Assembly (NCBI RefSeq): GCF_900129585.1 | Contig: NZ_FQWF01000008.1 | Span: forward strand, 1-64,000 | Length of the DNA: 64,000 nucleotides | DNA from: Flavobacterium micromati | Lineage (GTDB): Bacteria; Bacteroidota; Bacteroidia; Flavobacteriales; Flavobacteriaceae | Direction: 5' to 3' | Shown: positions 54,398-63,705 of the stretch, one piece after another | Numbering within the stretch: position 1 is the stretch's first letter | Layout: the number at the start of each line of letters is the position of its first letter | The notes under the pieces: generated by a model | Database searches by the model: none | Told to the model about the DNA's origin: nothing | What the model saw: only the letters and a program-made list of their open reading frames with translations | Made by a program: the position numbers and the translations under genes

Positions 54398-54621
54398 ATA
54401 CTCAATTTTTTTTTCATTTTTTACATTTGCTACCAAGGCACCACAGTGCGAAATTTAAATATGGATTGGTGGCTCAGCGCTTTTTTTAGATATTAAAAGA
54501 CGATAAATTGAGTATTATTAAATCAATAAAAACTATTAAATAACTGATTAAGCATAAAATTTAATTCGCGAACAGACGCGATTTATATAAAAATTATTAT
54601 TTTATAATCGTTGAGTAAATC

Positions 54622-56589
54622 TTAAAGATCAAACTCAAAGTCTGGCAAAAACGGAATAGAATCTATTGGTGAAGAAGGTGTAACTTTTAGACGGAGATAG
54701 GATTTTGCTGGTCCTGAAATAAGGAGCTTTTGCTGTTTATAGATTGTGTCTTTACTACTTAAAAGACCTCGTCGAGTCATAATGTTTGTTAAAAAAGATT
54801 CTTGTTGTACAGCAAATTCTTTGAGCGTTCCTTCATCATTAAATTGATACATGAATTTTTTAGGACTTGGAATAATTCGAGCAAGAAATAAACACTCTTT
54901 TAAATTTAACTCAGAAGGGTTTTTATTAAAATAAAACCGACTCGCTTCGCCAATTCCATAAATATTTGGACCCCATTCAATAACATTAAAATACACTTCG
55001 AGCATTCGTTCCTTACTTGCAATTCGGTTGTTTTCTAAGACGTATACGAGCAATATTTCTTCTAATTTTCGCGACAAAGTTTTCTCTCGAGTCAAAAAAA
55101 CATTTTTGACTAACTGCATGCTGATGGTGCTCGCGCCACGCGAAAACTTCTTGGTTTTTATGTTTTTTATAATAGACTGCTTGAAAGCTTCATTGATAAA
55201 ACCACGGTGCGAAAAGAAGGAAGGATCTTCAGTTGTTAAAACGCTTTTTTGTAAATAAGGCGAGATTTGTTCCAGAGAAATATAATTTGGGTTTGCGTTT
55301 CCAACTAAAACTGGGCGTTGCAAAACATCTTCAATTATAGCGCGGTAAACAAATTCACTATTGAGTTTGTTTAAATTCGCTGTGCCGTATTTTGTTATTT
55401 TTAAATTCTTTTTTTTGAGTTTACTGTCAAAAACTAATTCTTTGGGTTTATTTATGTTGTATTGAAAATCCAAGTAATAATCGAAAGTTCCGTCGGCTTC
55501 CATACCCTGAAAATTTGTAAATAGTCCATCAGGAAGTGAATTAATAAAATCTTGAGCTTTGGTTTTTGGAATAGCCACCTTGAGCTTATAAACGGTATCT
55601 TGTGCAGTTTCGTAGGCAATATAAGGATGAATTTTTATTTTATTTAGTTGTAAAGTAGAAGTACTATCAACAGAAATGAAATCAGAGCCCAATAAAAAAC
55701 GATAATCGAATCTCGCATTTTTTATAATGACATTTTTTCGAGCAATTCGGGGATGATTTATTTTTAAATTGGCAATCGAAGTGAAGCCATCAATGCGCAG
55801 TTCATTACCGGTTCGATCTATATTGTCAATTTTTAAGCGGATCGAGTCAAAGCTGGAAATGAGATTATAACGCTCATCTAGATACGGGACTTTAATTGCG
55901 CCAGTATCAAGATTAAAAAACCGAATATCAGCTTTTTGTTCCCGTGGATCGGCGAATCCTTTGATTTTCCATCGTTGCGTAAAGGAATTTGTTTTTATAT
56001 TTAAGGAAGTTTCTAATTTTTTGTTCTGAAGTACTAATTTATCAATTTTGATGGTTGCCTTTTTGCCATTGTCGTCCAATTTAAAAATTAGGTTTTCAAC
56101 ATTCATATCTGTTGGAACCAGATTAAGTATTCTCGAAATAATGCGATAAGCCAACTCGGCGTAATCTTTTTTGCGACTATTAACTAATTCATTTTTGTCT
56201 TTTTTTAGGAAAGCAGCAAAGTTTTTTATGTCGCCTTTTTGTACGAGTTGCACAAATCCGTTTTGGATTTCAAGCGTTCCTACTTGAAACTCTCCTACTA
56301 TTAATTTCCAAACATTAATACTTGTTGTTAATTTTTTTATATTAATTAAAGTATCTGCTTTTTTTGGTTTTAATGTAATTTCAGTTAAACGTAAACCTGA
56401 AAACCCTTCAAAGTTAGCTTGTTTAACTGTAAAATTGCTGTCATATTTGAGTTCCATTTTGGATGATATATTTGCAATGGCTTGATTTAATATAGTATCT
56501 CTTAGAAAATAAAGTGATATTGCTACTACTATAAAGAATACAGTAAGCAGTTTTAAAAACAACAGGATTTTTTGTTTTACGGTTTTCAT
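54622..56589 (-). CDS. peptidoglycan transglycosylase (GT51) with AsmA-like N-terminus
   Basis: The 655-residue protein has one N-terminal membrane helix, then about 380 residues resembling AsmA-type beta-rich regions (LKYDSNFTVKQANFEGFSGL). The GT51 glycosyltransferase domain is at about 420-620: TEDPSFFSHRGF with the catalytic Glu, GASTISMQLVKN, RKLEEILLVYVLE and YFNVIEWGPNIYGIGEAS. It polymerises lipid II into glycan strands but has no transpeptidase domain. The arrangement occurs in other flavobacteria as MtgA-like proteins. It seems complete and is not part of the surrounding decay. Confidence 0.9.
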   Translation of the reverse strand: MKTVKQKILLFLKLLTVFFIVVAISLYFLRDTILNQAIANISSKMELKYDSNFTVKQANFEGFSGLRLTEITLKPKKADTLINIKKLTTSINVWKLIVGEFQVGTLEIQNGFVQLVQKGDIKNFAAFLKKDKNELVNSRKKDYAELAYRIISRILNLVPTDMNVENLIFKLDDNGKKATIKIDKLVLQNKKLETSLNIKTNSFTQRWKIKGFADPREQKADIRFFNLDTGAIKVPYLDERYNLISSFDSIRLKIDNIDRTGNELRIDGFTSIANLKINHPRIARKNVIIKNARFDYRFLLGSDFISVDSTSTLQLNKIKIHPYIAYETAQDTVYKLKVAIPKTKAQDFINSLPDGLFTNFQGMEADGTFDYYLDFQYNINKPKELVFDSKLKKKNLKITKYGTANLNKLNSEFVYRAIIEDVLQRPVLVGNANPNYISLEQISPYLQKSVLTTEDPSFFSHRGFINEAFKQSIIKNIKTKKFSRGASTISMQLVKNVFLTREKTLSRKLEEILLVYVLENNRIASKERMLEVYFNVIEWGPNIYGIGEASRFYFNKNPSELNLKECLFLARIIPSPKKFMYQFNDEGTLKEFAVQQESFLTNIMTRRGLLSSKDTIYKQQKLLISGPAKSYLRLKVTPSSPIDSIPFLPDFEFDL

Positions 56590-56740
56590 TAATTAGGAAA
56601 CGTTTATTTAAAGATTTTAGTTTTACGAGGTAAGGAAATAAATGAAAAGTGTTCAGAGTTAGATATTAGTATTCGTCTTGTTTTAATTATCGCTACTATT
56701 TTTTGTTTAACGCAGATTTTCAAAAGTAGGGATTAATACT

Positions 56741-56795
56741 TGCTCCTGAAAGTTTCCAACTTTGAGGATGTGTTTTTCAGTTTTAGACTGATTTT
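56741..56795 (+). repeat. dispersed intergenic repeat, copy 2
   Basis: TGCTCCTGAAAGTTTCCAAC, then TTTGAGGATGTGTTTTTCAG and TTTTAGACTG. It closely matches copy 1 and lies just before the Rhs fragment. Confidence 0.75.
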
Positions 56796-56861
56796 ATAAA
56801 AGGTAAATTGCATTAATTGGCAAGTATTTATATTTACAGATGTAAAAGTCACTTGTTTTAA

Positions 56862-57668
56862 GTGTACATTTATTTATATTATGTATTAGATGCTCACGGT
56901 ATATCTCAAGGCACACTTGCAATGATGCAAAACAACGGTGCAGGATTTTTGAGTGGAGCTGCGGGAGGTTTTTTTGGTAGCCTAGGCGCAACGGCTTGGG
57001 GTGGCGCAGGAGGAAAATGGGGAGGTCTAGGTGGTAAATATGCTGGTAGCACAGTAGGAACTATAGCTTTTGGAGCACTCTCTGGTGGCGTGGGTGCAGA
57101 ACTTAGTGGTGGTAATTTCTGGCAAGGAGCAGTCGCTGGTGGGATTGTTAGTGGACTAAATCACGCAATGCACTCGATGGGTGGTGACTACGGAAAACCT
57201 AAACCTCCAAAATTTCGATTGAGACATTTACTAGGTCCAGATGCTGTCTATGTAGCAGGTGCAGAAGATTTAGGAATTGGACTAGGTGTTGGTTTTGAAC
57301 AAGGCGCAATCATTATTTTAAGAGGTCCAGATGCAGGGATTTATCCAGCATATGATTTTGGAATTGGTTTGTCCACCGCATCAGGTTCTTTATCTCTGGA
57401 GGCTGTAAAATTATATTATTCAGGCGATACGGTTACAAAAGACGTTTTCTATGGTAATAGATATGAAGCTAACTTTGGAGCTGATGCTTTAGGACATATA
57501 GGATTTACAGGTGTTTACGCACCAATGGCGGACGGTAATATGGTTTGGGGTTATGGTATTACGATTGGAGTTGGTTTTAGTGCTACGATATTTTCTGGAA
57601 ATATTAATTATGGTAGAACACAAACAAATGGTAATAATATGATACCAAATTTAGTCAATAAAAAATAA
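56862..57668 (+). CDS. orphan Rhs C-terminal module (toxin-like), truncated
   Basis: The 268-residue frame begins at a GTG directly after an in-frame stop; homology seems to start before the first Met (residue 21). Residues 10-106 resemble the glycine-rich segment between Rhs core and toxin tip (DAHGISQGTL, SGGNFWQGAVAGGIVSGLNH). Residues 107-268 are variable, glycine- and aromatic-rich, with alternating beta-like strands. Rhs proteins deliver such C-terminal toxins to competitors. There is no Rhs core in the window, so this is probably a displaced or decayed tip. A small membrane-anchored gene follows 11 bases later in the position of an immunity gene. Confidence 0.6.
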   Translation: MYIYLYYVLDAHGISQGTLAMMQNNGAGFLSGAAGGFFGSLGATAWGGAGGKWGGLGGKYAGSTVGTIAFGALSGGVGAELSGGNFWQGAVAGGIVSGLNHAMHSMGGDYGKPKPPKFRLRHLLGPDAVYVAGAEDLGIGLGVGFEQGAIIILRGPDAGIYPAYDFGIGLSTASGSLSLEAVKLYYSGDTVTKDVFYGNRYEANFGADALGHIGFTGVYAPMADGNMVWGYGITIGVGFSATIFSGNINYGRTQTNGNNMIPNLVNKK

Positions 57669-57679
57669 AAATTTACTTT

Positions 57680-58060
57680 ATGAAAAAGCCGTTTTTTGTC
57701 GTGATGCTCATTCTTGGATTAATAGTTTTTATATATCTAGTATTTATTAATGAATCTTATCAATCGAAATTAAAGGAAATAAGATTTGAAGATAATTTGA
57801 GTTTGGAAGTCAAAAATGCTTATAATGAAAGAGGTATTTACATATTAAACGATAAATATTATCTGAATAGTGCTACATTTATAATTGGAAAAGGGACAAT
57901 TAAAATAAAAGATGATGCTATTTGGCGACCTGAAGGAAGCAAACATATGCCAAGAATATCAGACATTAGTGCTCCATTCAAAATTTATAAAAACAAAAAC
58001 ACTGACACTATATTTATTGAAAAAGATGAAAGCAAAATCTCATTACTATTATCAAATTAA
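57680..58060 (+). CDS. membrane-anchored protein, putative immunity factor
   Basis: The 126-residue protein has an N-terminal membrane helix (FFVVMLILGLIVFIYLVFI) and a basic/acidic soluble domain of about 95 residues. No family is recognised. Its position just after the Rhs module, with a terminator behind it, is what one expects of a cognate immunity gene; this is inferred from location alone. If correct, the target lies at the membrane or in the periplasm. Confidence 0.5.
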   Translation: MKKPFFVVMLILGLIVFIYLVFINESYQSKLKEIRFEDNLSLEVKNAYNERGIYILNDKYYLNSATFIIGKGTIKIKDDAIWRPEGSKHMPRISDISAPFKIYKNKNTDTIFIEKDESKISLLLSN

Positions 58061-58089
58061 GTATTAATTTTGAATTTACTATAAACACA

Positions 58090-58118
58090 AAACCCGAGCA
58101 TCGCTCGGGTTTATTTAT
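58090..58118 (+). terminator. terminator after the putative immunity gene
   Basis: A perfect 10-base stem (58090-58099 with 58103-58112) with an ATC loop and a T-rich tail. Confidence 0.85.
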
Positions 58119-58152
58119 TTATAACATTGTTACATTTGTATTAAAAAAATCT

Positions 58153-58408
58153 TTAAAAGTTTTTATTGGTGAGCATTTTATCGATGAGCTTGAAGATAGT
58201 TTGTTTGTCATCGTCTACAAGCTGTGGAATTAGTCTAATTTGCTCAACGGCTGTTTTATCTTCAAGTACAACTTCGCTTGCAATTTTGCCATCGTAATTA
58301 ATAATTTGGTCAGTGGTCAAATTAAAGATTTGCGCAATTTTTTGAAGATCATCGACGGTTAAGGATCGTAAACCTTTTTCAATCTTGCTATAAAGCTGAT
58401 TTGTCTAC
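58153..58408 (-). pseudogene. broken XRE-type transcription regulator
   Basis: On the minus strand the frame reads YSKIEKGLRSLTVDDLQKIA, then QIFNLTTDQIINYDGK, and ends in FKLIDKMLTNKNF before the stop. This is the second half of an HTH-XRE protein of a common Bacteroidota type. VDKSA lies in another frame just upstream; a one-base shift near 58393 separates them. The N-terminal helices and start are missing and repeat copy 3 begins at the break. Confidence 0.75.
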
Positions 58409-58420
58409 GCCGCGCGGCCA

Positions 58421-58486
58421 AGGCTCCAACTTTGATGCTGTCTGTTTCAGTTTTAAACTGGTGTTATTGAAGATATATCGAAGGTA
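58421..58486 (+). repeat. dispersed intergenic repeat, copy 3
   Basis: GGCTCCAACTTTGATGCTGT, then TTCAGTTTTAAACTG and ATCGAAGGTA, matching copy 1 at both ends. It cuts the 5' end of the XRE gene. From 58487 to 58875 nothing else was seen. Confidence 0.7.
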
Positions 58487-58875
58487 TCGTTACTTATTTA
58501 TACGTAACGATTCATAAATGTCGCTGTTGCACTTGCTCTGTTTGAATCATTGAATTTATAAAATCCCACTTTAATTTTACTTTATCTATTTAAAAAAACA
58601 GAAAAAATCTAATAAAACTATAACAGGATATTGATAGACGATCCCAGCTTATAATCTTAAAAAAAGACTGCTATTTGCTATCGAAATAATATCGGAAAGA
58701 TCCTCTCGGGAATTTCTGTGACTAGATTAAGATCATGAGAAGGATTTATAGATCGTTTATTCCTGTAGCAGAAAACTATCATGCGTAAATAGTACAACAT
58801 TTATAAATAATTGTATAAGTTACTTTAGATCAAATATTTGAAATTTGTAATATTATAAACTTATAATTATTTCAA

Positions 58876-59232
58876 ATGGAAACTAAAGTAAAAGAAACGG
58901 AGAACAATTATGAAGCTCAAATTGACACAACGGTAAGCACTATTGAGAGTCATGTTGAAAAAAAATCTATCACAGGATTATCAGGAACAATCAACAAATG
59001 GATTGACATCCTTGAAGACCACAAAGGATTTAAAACAATTGCTGGGAACCTAAGCAAATTAAAAGATGCTATTGAAAGCAAAGATGCTGATAAAATAGTT
59101 TCACTTTTAGCTACCTTAGGCGAGGAAACAACTAAAGCTGCTGAAAAGGCAAACGGTACTGAAGCGACAAAAATTAAACATTTAGGGAAAGCTTTGACAA
59201 CTGCTTCAAAAGCGGTTGCGAAATTTTCTTAA
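58876..59232 (+). CDS. small helical protein of unknown function
   Basis: The 118-residue soluble protein is Lys-, Glu- and Ala-rich and predicted almost fully helical, with no Cys or Trp cluster beyond a single Trp. It contains KDAIESKDADKIVSLLATLG and a repeat of the type LGKALTTASKAVAKFS. No family is recognised. It has an intact frame, an A/T-rich upstream region and a downstream terminator, so it is likely expressed. Confidence 0.65.
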   Translation: METKVKETENNYEAQIDTTVSTIESHVEKKSITGLSGTINKWIDILEDHKGFKTIAGNLSKLKDAIESKDADKIVSLLATLGEETTKAAEKANGTEATKIKHLGKALTTASKAVAKFS

Positions 59233-59351
59233 AAATTAATTTTTCTTCATTTTTAAATATTCGCTTCAGCAAAAGAAAATTATACAATTGATAAGTTAAG
59301 AATATTTAATAAGATCTCTGTTGAATTTCTTTGTCTCGGACATTTAAAATC

Positions 59352-59385
59352 AAAACCCATAAACTTTTAGCTTATGGGTTTTGTA
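59352..59385 (+). terminator. terminator after the small helical protein gene
   Basis: A perfect 11-base stem (59352-59362 with 59372-59382) with a 9-base loop and a T-rich 3' arm. Confidence 0.75.
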
Positions 59386-59420
59386 TTGTTTAACTTATAG
59401 TGAATTTAGGAATTAATAAG

Positions 59421-59480
59421 CTCCGCTCCAAAAAGTTTCCATTTTATAGGATTTCTTTTTCAGTTGAACTGTCATTGTTG
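59421..59480 (+). repeat. dispersed intergenic repeat, copy 4 (diverged)
   Basis: CTCCGCTCCAAAAAGTTTCC and TTTTTCAGTTGAACTG keep the spacing of the other copies but with more differences. The gap to 59591 holds nothing else. Confidence 0.5.
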
Positions 59481-59591
59481 AGGGTAGCTGGCAATTTTTA
59501 CAAACTAAGTTTTGATTAAAGAGTACAGTTAAGTACAGCCAATATATAACTGGTGATCGCAGTTTATAAATTTATAAAAGACTTTGATTTT

Positions 59592-60953
59592 CTACCCAAA
59601 CAATTCTCCTGCAACATCTTCGATTTTGGCCACCAATCTAATATTTATTCCACTATTTTTAAACGCGATTTTATTATATTTTGATACAAAAATGGTTGAA
59701 AACCCAAGTTTCTCTGCCTCTTGAATGCGTTGATCAACGCGGTTTACAGGACGGATTTCGCCGGAAAGTCCTACTTCGCCAGCAAAACAAAAATCTTTAT
59801 TGACAGCAATATCTTCATTAGATGATAATATTGCCGCAACAACCGCTAAATCAATCGCAGGATCGTCAACTGAAATTCCGCCCGTTACGTTTAGGAAAAC
59901 ATCTTTGGCGCCAAGCCTAAAGCCGGCACGTTTCTCTAAAACTGCCAGAATCATATTCAATCTTTTAGCATTATATCCAGTGGTGCTTCGTTGTGGTGTT
60001 CCGTAAACCGCTGTGCTCACCAATGCTTGAATTTCAATCATCAGCGGACGCATGCCTTCTAGCGTTGAGGCTATTGCTGTTCCGGATAATTCCTCATCTT
60101 TATGCGAAATTAAAATCTCTGATGGATTGGAAACTTCGCGTAAACCGCTTCCTAACATTTCATAAATTCCTATTTCAGCGGTAGAGCCAAAACGGTTTTT
60201 CAACGATCGCAATATTCGATACACGTGATTTCTATCGCCTTCAAATTGAAGAACGGTGTCAACCATATGCTCTAAAATCTTTGGCCCTGCAATGTTTCCG
60301 TCCTTAGTAATGTGACCAATAAGGATCACCGGAATATTCGTTTCTTTGGCAAATTTGATCAATTCAGCCGTTGTTTCTCTAATTTGAGAAATACTTCCTG
60401 CGGTAGATTCGATATAATCAGTATGAAGGGTTTGAATCGAATCTATGATAACAATTTCAGGTTCAATAGCTTCAATTTGCTTAAAGATATTTTGGGTTTT
60501 GGTCTCCGTTAAAATATAACAATTGGCACTACTAGGCGTAATTCTTTCGGCACGCATTTTTATTTGTTTTTGGCTTTCTTCGCCCGAAACATAAAGGGTT
60601 TTATAAGGCAACTTTAATGATATTTGAAGTAAAAGTGTACTTTTTCCAATGCCTGGCTCGCCGCCAAGAAGAATCAGAGAACCTGGGACTATGCCACCGC
60701 CTAAAACCCGATTGAGTTCTGCATCCGTTGTGTCCATCCGAATTTCTTGAGCAGAGTCGATCTCGTCAATTCGAAGTGGCTTTGGTGCCTTATTATTGGA
60801 AGTGGTTTCGCTTTTCCAAGCTATTTTTTCTTGTTTCTGAATAATTTCTTCGGCAATGGTATTCCACTCCTTGCAGGAATTACATTGGCCCTGCCACTTG
60901 GCATATTGTGCACCACAATTTTGGCAAAAGAAAGTTGTTTTTACCTTAGACAT
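59592..60953 (-). CDS. radA: DNA repair protein RadA
   Basis: The 453-residue protein is a RecA-like branch-migration factor in homologous recombination. It has the zinc finger C10-x2-C13 ... C24-x2-C27, Walker A (GGEPGIGKST), the RadA-specific SLKNRFGSTAEIG, and a C-terminal Lon-protease-like domain (GISVDDPAIDLAVVAAIL). The length is normal. The ATG shares one base with the stop of the upstream esterase-fold gene (TAATG), so the two form an operon. Confidence 0.97.
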   Translation of the reverse strand: MSKVKTTFFCQNCGAQYAKWQGQCNSCKEWNTIAEEIIQKQEKIAWKSETTSNNKAPKPLRIDEIDSAQEIRMDTTDAELNRVLGGGIVPGSLILLGGEPGIGKSTLLLQISLKLPYKTLYVSGEESQKQIKMRAERITPSSANCYILTETKTQNIFKQIEAIEPEIVIIDSIQTLHTDYIESTAGSISQIRETTAELIKFAKETNIPVILIGHITKDGNIAGPKILEHMVDTVLQFEGDRNHVYRILRSLKNRFGSTAEIGIYEMLGSGLREVSNPSEILISHKDEELSGTAIASTLEGMRPLMIEIQALVSTAVYGTPQRSTTGYNAKRLNMILAVLEKRAGFRLGAKDVFLNVTGGISVDDPAIDLAVVAAILSSNEDIAVNKDFCFAGEVGLSGEIRPVNRVDQRIQEAEKLGFSTIFVSKYNKIAFKNSGINIRLVAKIEDVAGELFG

Positions 60954-62101
60954 TATTTCTTTGGAATTTTAATGGTCATGTCTTCGTATTTCTCCATCAT
61001 CATATTTTTGGTAAGATCTCCCACTTCTTCTAATTGAGATGCAGTTTGGTAGCGTTTTGCTGCTTTTTTAAAATCTTCCATATTTTCATACATCAAGCCT
61101 AATTCATAATCACCAAGCATGGATTTTGGATAATGAGTGTTAGCAATTTCGGCTAATTTATCCAAATCAGAGTAGTATTTATTTTTTAAAATAGCAGTTT
61201 CAATGGCTTTGAAATCATTGATTCTAACAGGGATTTTTAGGCCTAGATTTTTATATATAACATCATACTTATTGTTTAGATAGTCTACATAACCCGATGA
61301 AAGAATAGCAATTTTTTCATTGTATTCAATAGCTGATATAGGTTTATAAGAATCAAAAATTTGATATAGTGCATTAGGAATTGAATGCAAAACAAGTGAA
61401 AAATGGGTTGCGCCAGCAAAATTGTCAAACCTATAATTCAATAAAGGATTGGTTACCTGCTTAATTTTAGAATCTAAATTTTTTAGAGATTTTTGTATTT
61501 CTTTGATATCTCCTCCACCGTTAGAATGATAATAAAATATGGGTTTTTTGAGCTTTGAAAGTTTCTCTGGAATTCTATCATCCATGTAGGGCGCTAATTC
61601 TGAACCCAATGCAATATAGCCATCGAAGATAGGATTGTCTTTGTATAAAAAAAAGTTCAAGAAACCTGCAGTTGTGTCGTGCCCAGCGATTATTCGGAAA
61701 GGTGCAACGGGATATTTTTGTTCGATATAAGGTAACAATTCTGCACCAATAAACTCGAAAAATTGAGCACCTTTTCCTGAAGGAACTCCGTCTTCTTGAT
61801 CAAAAGTACAATCTTTATATCGATCGTTATTTTTGTTTTGGCTTATGCCAACTATAATAGTCTCTGGCATCTCATCCCAGTGGGAGCCATATTTTAAAGC
61901 GCTGTAGAAAGGATCAAATAGATAATCTCCGTCAAGTAGAATGAGTATTGGGTATTTCTTATTAGGGTTTTTTGTTAAAGAAGAGGGAAGACCAATAGTA
62001 ATTTCTCTGCTTTCGCCTAAGACTTTTGAGTCAAAAGATATAACGGTCTTTTGTGAAAATACTGATGCAGAAATTAATAATAATAGTAGTAGTTTTTTCA
62101 T
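60953..62101 (-). CDS. exported esterase-fold protein with altered nucleophile
   Basis: The 382-residue protein has a signal peptide (MKKLLLLLLISASVFSQ), an esterase D-type alpha/beta hydrolase domain (PILILLDGDYLF, IIVGISQNKNNDRYKD) to about residue 270, and a C-terminal TPR-like helix pair (LGDYELGLMYENMEDFKKAA). Where the family has GHSxGG, this protein reads G140-H-D142-T-T-A, so the Ser nucleophile is Asp. The later His (GATHFS) is kept. It may be inactive, or use Asp as do haloalkane dehalogenases. It is coupled by a one-base overlap to radA. Confidence 0.8.
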   Translation of the reverse strand: MKKLLLLLLISASVFSQKTVISFDSKVLGESREITIGLPSSLTKNPNKKYPILILLDGDYLFDPFYSALKYGSHWDEMPETIIVGISQNKNNDRYKDCTFDQEDGVPSGKGAQFFEFIGAELLPYIEQKYPVAPFRIIAGHDTTAGFLNFFLYKDNPIFDGYIALGSELAPYMDDRIPEKLSKLKKPIFYYHSNGGGDIKEIQKSLKNLDSKIKQVTNPLLNYRFDNFAGATHFSLVLHSIPNALYQIFDSYKPISAIEYNEKIAILSSGYVDYLNNKYDVIYKNLGLKIPVRINDFKAIETAILKNKYYSDLDKLAEIANTHYPKSMLGDYELGLMYENMEDFKKAAKRYQTASQLEEVGDLTKNMMMEKYEDMTIKIPKK

Positions 62102-62383
62102 TTATTTTCCTTTTTATCGTTACTTGTATAGCTGAATAATGCAAGCAATATAAGATAATAATGCCTGCAATTAAAGTAAAACGAAATATTTATGAGAAAT
62201 GGAAAAAAAAAGAAACTTCGTAAAACACGAATTAATTTAATTGATACTAATAATTAAATTTTCGAAAAAAGCCAACAATATCTATACTGCAACGTATAAC
62301 GGGAGTTTTTTTAATAACTTTAGATTTCTTTGTATTTTCTGAATGTTGTCAGCATATAAATCAACAACTTTTCCTGCGAGTAG

Positions 62384-62734
62384 TTAGGTTAAAGAATTGT
62401 CATTTTCATTTGGAAATATAACCCATGGCTTGAAAGTTTTAGCTTCTTCAAATTCCATTGTTGCATAAGAAATGATTATTATTACATCATCTTTTTGCAC
62501 TTTTCGCGCAGCGGGACCATTTAGTGTTATTGTCCCTGAATTTTTTTCGCCTTTTATAGCGTAAGTTTCAAAGCGTTCTCCGTTATTAATATTTACAATA
62601 GCCACTTTCTCACCTTCAATAATATTCGCCGCATCTAATAGCGACTCGTCTATTGTAATACTTCCGATGTAGTTTAAGTCGGCACCCGTTACCTTAACGC
62701 GATGAATTTTTGATTTTAAAACTTGTATTTGCAT
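62384..62734 (-). CDS. panD: aspartate 1-decarboxylase
   Basis: The 116-residue proenzyme makes beta-alanine for pantothenate. The self-cleavage site G24-S25 (NYIGSITID) is present, from which the pyruvoyl cofactor forms. [17 protein letters not shown] is the family N-terminus. It follows panC with a 14-base gap on the same strand. TACTTTTG (62739-62746) lies within this gap but, given the operon layout, may be chance. Confidence 0.97.
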   Translation of the reverse strand: MQIQVLKSKIHRVKVTGADLNYIGSITIDESLLDAANIIEGEKVAIVNINNGERFETYAIKGEKNSGTITLNGPAARKVQKDDVIIIISYATMEFEEAKTFKPWVIFPNENDNSLT

Positions 62735-62748
62735 GCTACAAAAGTAAA

Positions 62749-63597
62749 TTAATTTAGTGAAATGGTATCGATCAAACGAATATTGTTGACCAAAACGGCA
62801 ATAAACGCGCGATATTTTTTATTTTTATTTTTTCGGGAACAAGACAATAGCGTTGTTTCATCAGCAATTGTAAAATATTCAACCTTAAAATGAGGATTTT
62901 TTTCTATGAAAGATTTGACCCAAACTGTAATTTTTTTCGAACTTTGTTTTTCAAATTTTGCTTTTGCAGAGGTCAGTGTTTTATAAATAATGGCGGCTTC
63001 AGTTCGCTCTTGCTCAGATAAACGTTCATTTCTAGAACTCATTGCAAGATCATTATTTTCCCTATGAATAGGACAGCCAATTATTAGCACTGGTAAATTC
63101 TGCATGGCGACCATTTTTTTTACAATCTGCAATTGTTGGAAATCCTTTTCGCCAAAATAGGCTGTTGTAGGCGCAATAATTTCAAAAAGTCTTTTGACAA
63201 CAGTGCCAACGCCGTCAAAATGTCCAGGTCTAAATTTGCCTTCCATTTGGTTTTCTAATCCGTCAAAGTCAAAATGCTGAGAAGAAACATTGCCCTCGTA
63301 AATATCATCTACTGAAGGTGCGTATATAATAATTTTTGGATCTAAAGTATTAAGTTTTTCGATATCCTCGTCCAGTGTTCTTGGATATTTTGCTAAATCT
63401 TCTAAGTTATTGAACTGTGTGGGATTCACAAATATACTTACAACTGTATTCACATTTCCTGAAAGGGATTTTTTGATCAAGGCAAGATGTCCTTGATGCA
63501 AAGCACCCATGGTAGGGACAAAACCAATAGTAGAATTGGCTGTTTTTATTGATTTCAAATAGTCCATTAAAAATGCTTTTCCGTAGAAAATAGGCAT
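62749..63597 (-). CDS. panC: pantoate--beta-alanine ligase
   Basis: The 282-residue enzyme joins pantoate and beta-alanine using [22 protein letters not shown] carries the HxGH nucleotide loop; [34 protein letters not shown] and MSSRNERLS are the other family blocks. The operon panC-panD places the beta-alanine producer beside the enzyme that uses it. TAAGTTTG on the coding strand (63621-63628) is a likely -7 element. Confidence 0.97.
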   Translation of the reverse strand: MPIFYGKAFLMDYLKSIKTANSTIGFVPTMGALHQGHLALIKKSLSGNVNTVVSIFVNPTQFNNLEDLAKYPRTLDEDIEKLNTLDPKIIIYAPSVDDIYEGNVSSQHFDFDGLENQMEGKFRPGHFDGVGTVVKRLFEIIAPTTAYFGEKDFQQLQIVKKMVAMQNLPVLIIGCPIHRENNDLAMSSRNERLSEQERTEAAIIYKTLTSAKAKFEKQSSKKITVWVKSFIEKNPHFKVEYFTIADETTLLSCSRKNKNKKYRAFIAVLVNNIRLIDTISLN

Positions 63598-63659
63598 GGT
63601 GGTATTATTAAAATTAAATGCAAACTTACTATTTTAGTTAATAACTGCATAAATTTTTG

Positions 63660-63667
63660 TAATTTTG
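63660..63667 (+). promoter_or_regulatory. candidate -7 element of the glycogen synthase gene
   Basis: TAATTTTG, a TAnnTTTG match, ends 38 bases before the start codon. It lies back to back with the panC element at 63621-63628, so this 108-base gap is a divergent promoter region. Confidence 0.5.
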
Positions 63668-63705
63668 CATGGTTTTTAACGCCAATAAATTAAGTAAATT
63701 ATAAT

